Shown: positions 63,958-64,000 of the stretch, piece by piece
Layout: every line of letters begins with the position of its first letter
How positions within the stretch are numbered: position 1 is the first letter of the stretch
DNA from: Kudoa neothunni
Taxonomy: Eukaryota; Cnidaria
Direction of reading: 5' to 3'
Assembly (NCBI GenBank): GCA_964304625.1
Contig: OZ199839.1
Span: forward strand, 9,176,001 to 9,240,000
Length of the DNA: 64,000 nt
The notes under the pieces: model-generated
What the model was told of the DNA's origin: nothing
Database searches by the model: none
The model's input: the letters and a program-made list of their open reading frames with translations, nothing else
Program-made: the position numbers and the translations under genes

Positions 63958-64000
63958 GTGATATAACTAGAGATAAAAATATTACTCTAAAATAGTTCTT

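Noticed and set aside
1-64000. Retroviral, LTR or Polinton remnants
   Set aside because: I saw no reverse transcriptase, protease, retroviral-type integrase, capsid or long terminal repeat pattern. The mobile elements recognised are all plain DNA transposons, apart from weak SINE-like and Helitron-like candidates.

Overview
The window is intron-bearing, strongly A+T-rich animal nuclear DNA. The animal assignment rests on a synaptotagmin-like (Slp) protein with a Rab-binding/FYVE-type N-terminus, a multi-Kunitz secreted protein, Fe-S ferrochelatase and cytosolic ribosomal protein L26. Nearly all introns are very short (about 36-60 nt, GT...AG), so most genes are strings of small exons. I built the models by hand, choosing splice sites that keep reading phase. 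The species is not determined. A compact-intron parasite such as a myxozoan would fit, but that is a guess. I saw no retrovirus, LTR element, Polinton or toxin fossil.

Layout. 1-4.2 kb: intergenic. 4.26-4.57 kb (+): a small Cys-pair protein. 6.2-6.6 kb (-): RPL26. 10.4-11.7 kb (-): secreted protein with five Kunitz-type modules. 12.3-14.2 kb: broken piggyBac element. 15.7-18.7 kb (-): 858-aa type I membrane protein built of Cys-bearing beta-sandwich-like modules. 22.3-24.1 kb (+): bestrophin-like membrane protein. 24.7-38.5 kb (+): one very large Slp-like gene of about 26 exons and 2,400 residues, with an N-terminal Rab-binding zinc finger and about seven C2-type domains. Its one large intron holds two transposon relics. 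39.8-41.0 kb (-): broken IS630/Tc1-type transposase. 43.9-45.4 kb (+): ferrochelatase. 49.3-51.8 and 53.9-56.1 kb: two more broken piggyBac elements. 52.5-53.5, 58.4-59.1 and 63.7 kb to the window end (+): three members of an apparently undescribed family of small secreted proteins with the same exon pattern; the two complete members each have nine cysteines. 61.4-62.4 kb: a short non-coding element with piggyBac-type ends.

How the genes may relate. Several encode secreted or surface proteins: the Kunitz protein, the modular membrane protein and the small Cys-rich family. The first two are built of modules separated only (or almost only) by phase-1 introns, an arrangement that allows module duplication and shuffling. 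The Slp-like gene points to Rab-regulated vesicle docking. piggyBac relatives with TTAA targets and palindromic subterminal motifs lie between genes and in the large Slp intron.

The two items most worth attention are the multi-C2 Slp-like protein and the three-gene secreted family.
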